A stretch of 64,000 nucleotides of DNA. Origin: Adineta vaga. Lineage: Eukaryota; Rotifera. Position 1 is the first letter of the stretch. Every line of letters begins with the position of its first letter. Location: positions 14,756,001-14,820,000 of the forward strand of contig CP075494.1 in the NCBI GenBank assembly GCA_021613535.1, read 5' to 3'. The notes below the pieces were generated by a model that saw only the letters and a program-made list of their open reading frames with translations, was not told where the DNA came from and searched no databases. Position numbers and translations under genes: made by a program. Shown here piece after piece: positions 62,493 through 64,000 of the stretch.

Positions 62493-64000
62493 GTAAATCA
62501 TTGTGACTGAATAATTATAAACCGTCTTCAGGTATGTGACATTTTTCTGTTTCTCTAGAACTAGGTTTTCCCTTATGTTCTGGAACGTTCATACGATGCT
62601 TATCGGACTCGACAGCCTAGTCGTTCGATTCCACCATTATATATTCTGCATTTTGCCGAAGAGAAAAAGCGAGAAGATAGTAAACATAGTTTCTATTGTG
62701 GAGATTTTTCTTCTTCTTCTTCTTCTTCTTCTATCGCCTAATAAAGAGGATCTAATGTTGCCGTGAGCGTCCTGACGGTATGTGGAAAAAAAAGAGATGT
62801 TGATGTCACTTAGTCGATTTTCTAGCGTCTCGTTTTTGTTTTATCGCACGTTCGCAGTTTAAATGTAGAAGTAAGTAATCAAGAAAACAAAAGGCAACAA
62901 TAGACAAAAACAAAAAAAAAGAAATTTTAACACGTGCTTAATGAATAGAAAAATGAAAGAAGGGTAAGTCGTTTTTCCCATTGTACTGAAATTAGAAACT
63001 AACATTTTTTTTCTTTTTAAGAAAATATTTATATATATGTGTGTTTATTCATCTTGAATGAGCTGAGAAATATTTCTTCATTTATAGTTTCTCTTTGATT
63101 AGAAGCAGAAGGACAAGAATAGGATAGATATCAATATCATTTTTCATTTATTATTCAAAAGAGTGAAATAATATAAGATAGAAAATGTTTTGTTAGTACA
63201 ATTTTCTTCATTCTAGTGGTGAATAGGAGTGCCATTCTCCTGAATATATAGAAAATGTTTTACTTCAGTTGTCGTCTCGTTCGACAGCTACTAGTTGAAT
63301 CATTAAGTATTGCCATAACTAGAAGTCGTCAGAGAAAAAACAACAGGAAAACGAACATTTATAATCGATTACTTTTTCTTTAAATGAGAAAAAAACGAGT
63401 ATGTGAATGTGTCACTACATCGACAATAGCTTTCTTAGTTTGATAAAAATCGACGAGAAATAAGAAGAATATTGAATTTACTTTAACGTTCTTTTATTTC
63501 TCGAGAACGCGACTACTATTCAAATTTTCTTCTTCTTCTTCTTCTTCTTCTTCCCAATGTTTATCACTTTATAAACACTATTCAAAAACCAAATGTTATT
63601 ATTCAGGTAGGGAAAATGAATTTCATTAGGAAGACTTTGATAAAAAAACAGACATATAATTATTTACGGAGGAGTTTCAAAATATACATTCACATATAGG
63701 CGAATGAATAACCTATAATATTACTTCTGAAGAAAGACATTTTCTTCGTGTAGGTGTATTCCTTTATTTTTTTAAATTTATTCATCAATACCATCATCAA
63801 TCGGAAATGCAATTTTCTTCCGACTACTTTCACGAGATATATATATATGAAAGAAAATATTGATAATGATCATCAAAAATAAACAAAAGAATATTGAGAT
63901 GAGAGATATCGATCATTTCTTCTGATCAAATGTCAAGTATACTTAGAAAAGATTATATCAATGATATAATATATCCGAAATTGTTGTATTTTATTTGGAT
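62493..64000. other. Window end: no gene seen
   Basis: AT-rich, with (TTC)n runs at 62708-62732 and 63527-63554 and an AT run near 63837-63849. It could be the first intron of the preceding exon's gene. Confidence 0.4.

Noticed and set aside
60950-64000. Search for transposon terminal repeats or telomeric repeats at the right end
   Set aside because: Only simple TTC and AT repeats were seen; nothing with paired ends or coding content.

Overview
This is nuclear DNA of an animal. It is AT-rich and gene-dense on both strands. Almost every gene is split by many tiny GT-AG introns, mostly 47-70 nt. The gene set is metazoan: FAIM, PLK4, a class I bHLH E protein, RAPGEF1, a NUP98-NUP96 precursor, a TASK-type K2P channel, and ciliary genes. 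Gene style (very small introns, short spacers, compact proteins) resembles a bdelloid rotifer, but that assignment is inference. I saw no transposon, CRISPR array, rRNA or tRNA that I could defend.

Layout. 0-3 kb: the end of FAIM (+), an unrecognised helical protein (+) and a small secreted protein (+). 3.4-5.9 kb: PLK4 (-). It is divergent, across 410 bp, from an E-protein gene (+, 6.3-11.6 kb) with a 2.5 kb intron that seems to hold an alternative first exon. 12.3-15.8 kb: RAPGEF1/C3G (-). 17.5-18.1 kb: a broken coding remnant. 18.3-19.0 kb: an ADO-type thiol dioxygenase (-). 19.2-25.8 kb: NUP98-NUP96 (-), divergent from ArfGAP2/3 (+, 26.2-28.8 kb). 29.7-31.2 kb: two small plus-strand genes. 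31.5-41.9 kb: a run of centriole/cilium genes, CCDC92 (-), CCDC57 (-), ODAD2/ARMC4 (+) and CIMAP1/ODF3 (+). A consensus RFX X-box lies in the short divergent promoter between CCDC57 and ODAD2. 42.4-49.6 kb: ENTPD4/7-like (-), ERCC2/XPD (-) and RNF217 (-). 52.2-55.1 kb: TASK channel (+). 55.4-60.8 kb: topoisomerase II (-). 62.3 kb: a possible first exon of a gene that leaves the window.

No classical operon or defence system is visible. The closest thing to a functional block is the 10 kb ciliary/centriolar cluster. The most notable observations are: the X-box; the alternative E-protein first exon, which mirrors vertebrate TCF4/TCF12 'Alt' isoforms; a Thr in place of Ser at the NUP98 autocleavage site; a PLK4 without a third polo box; and a bipartite element shared by the upstream regions of the neighbouring ENTPD and XPD genes. 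Exon borders were worked out by hand from splice signals and reading frame. Where I list exons, their summed length is a multiple of three.
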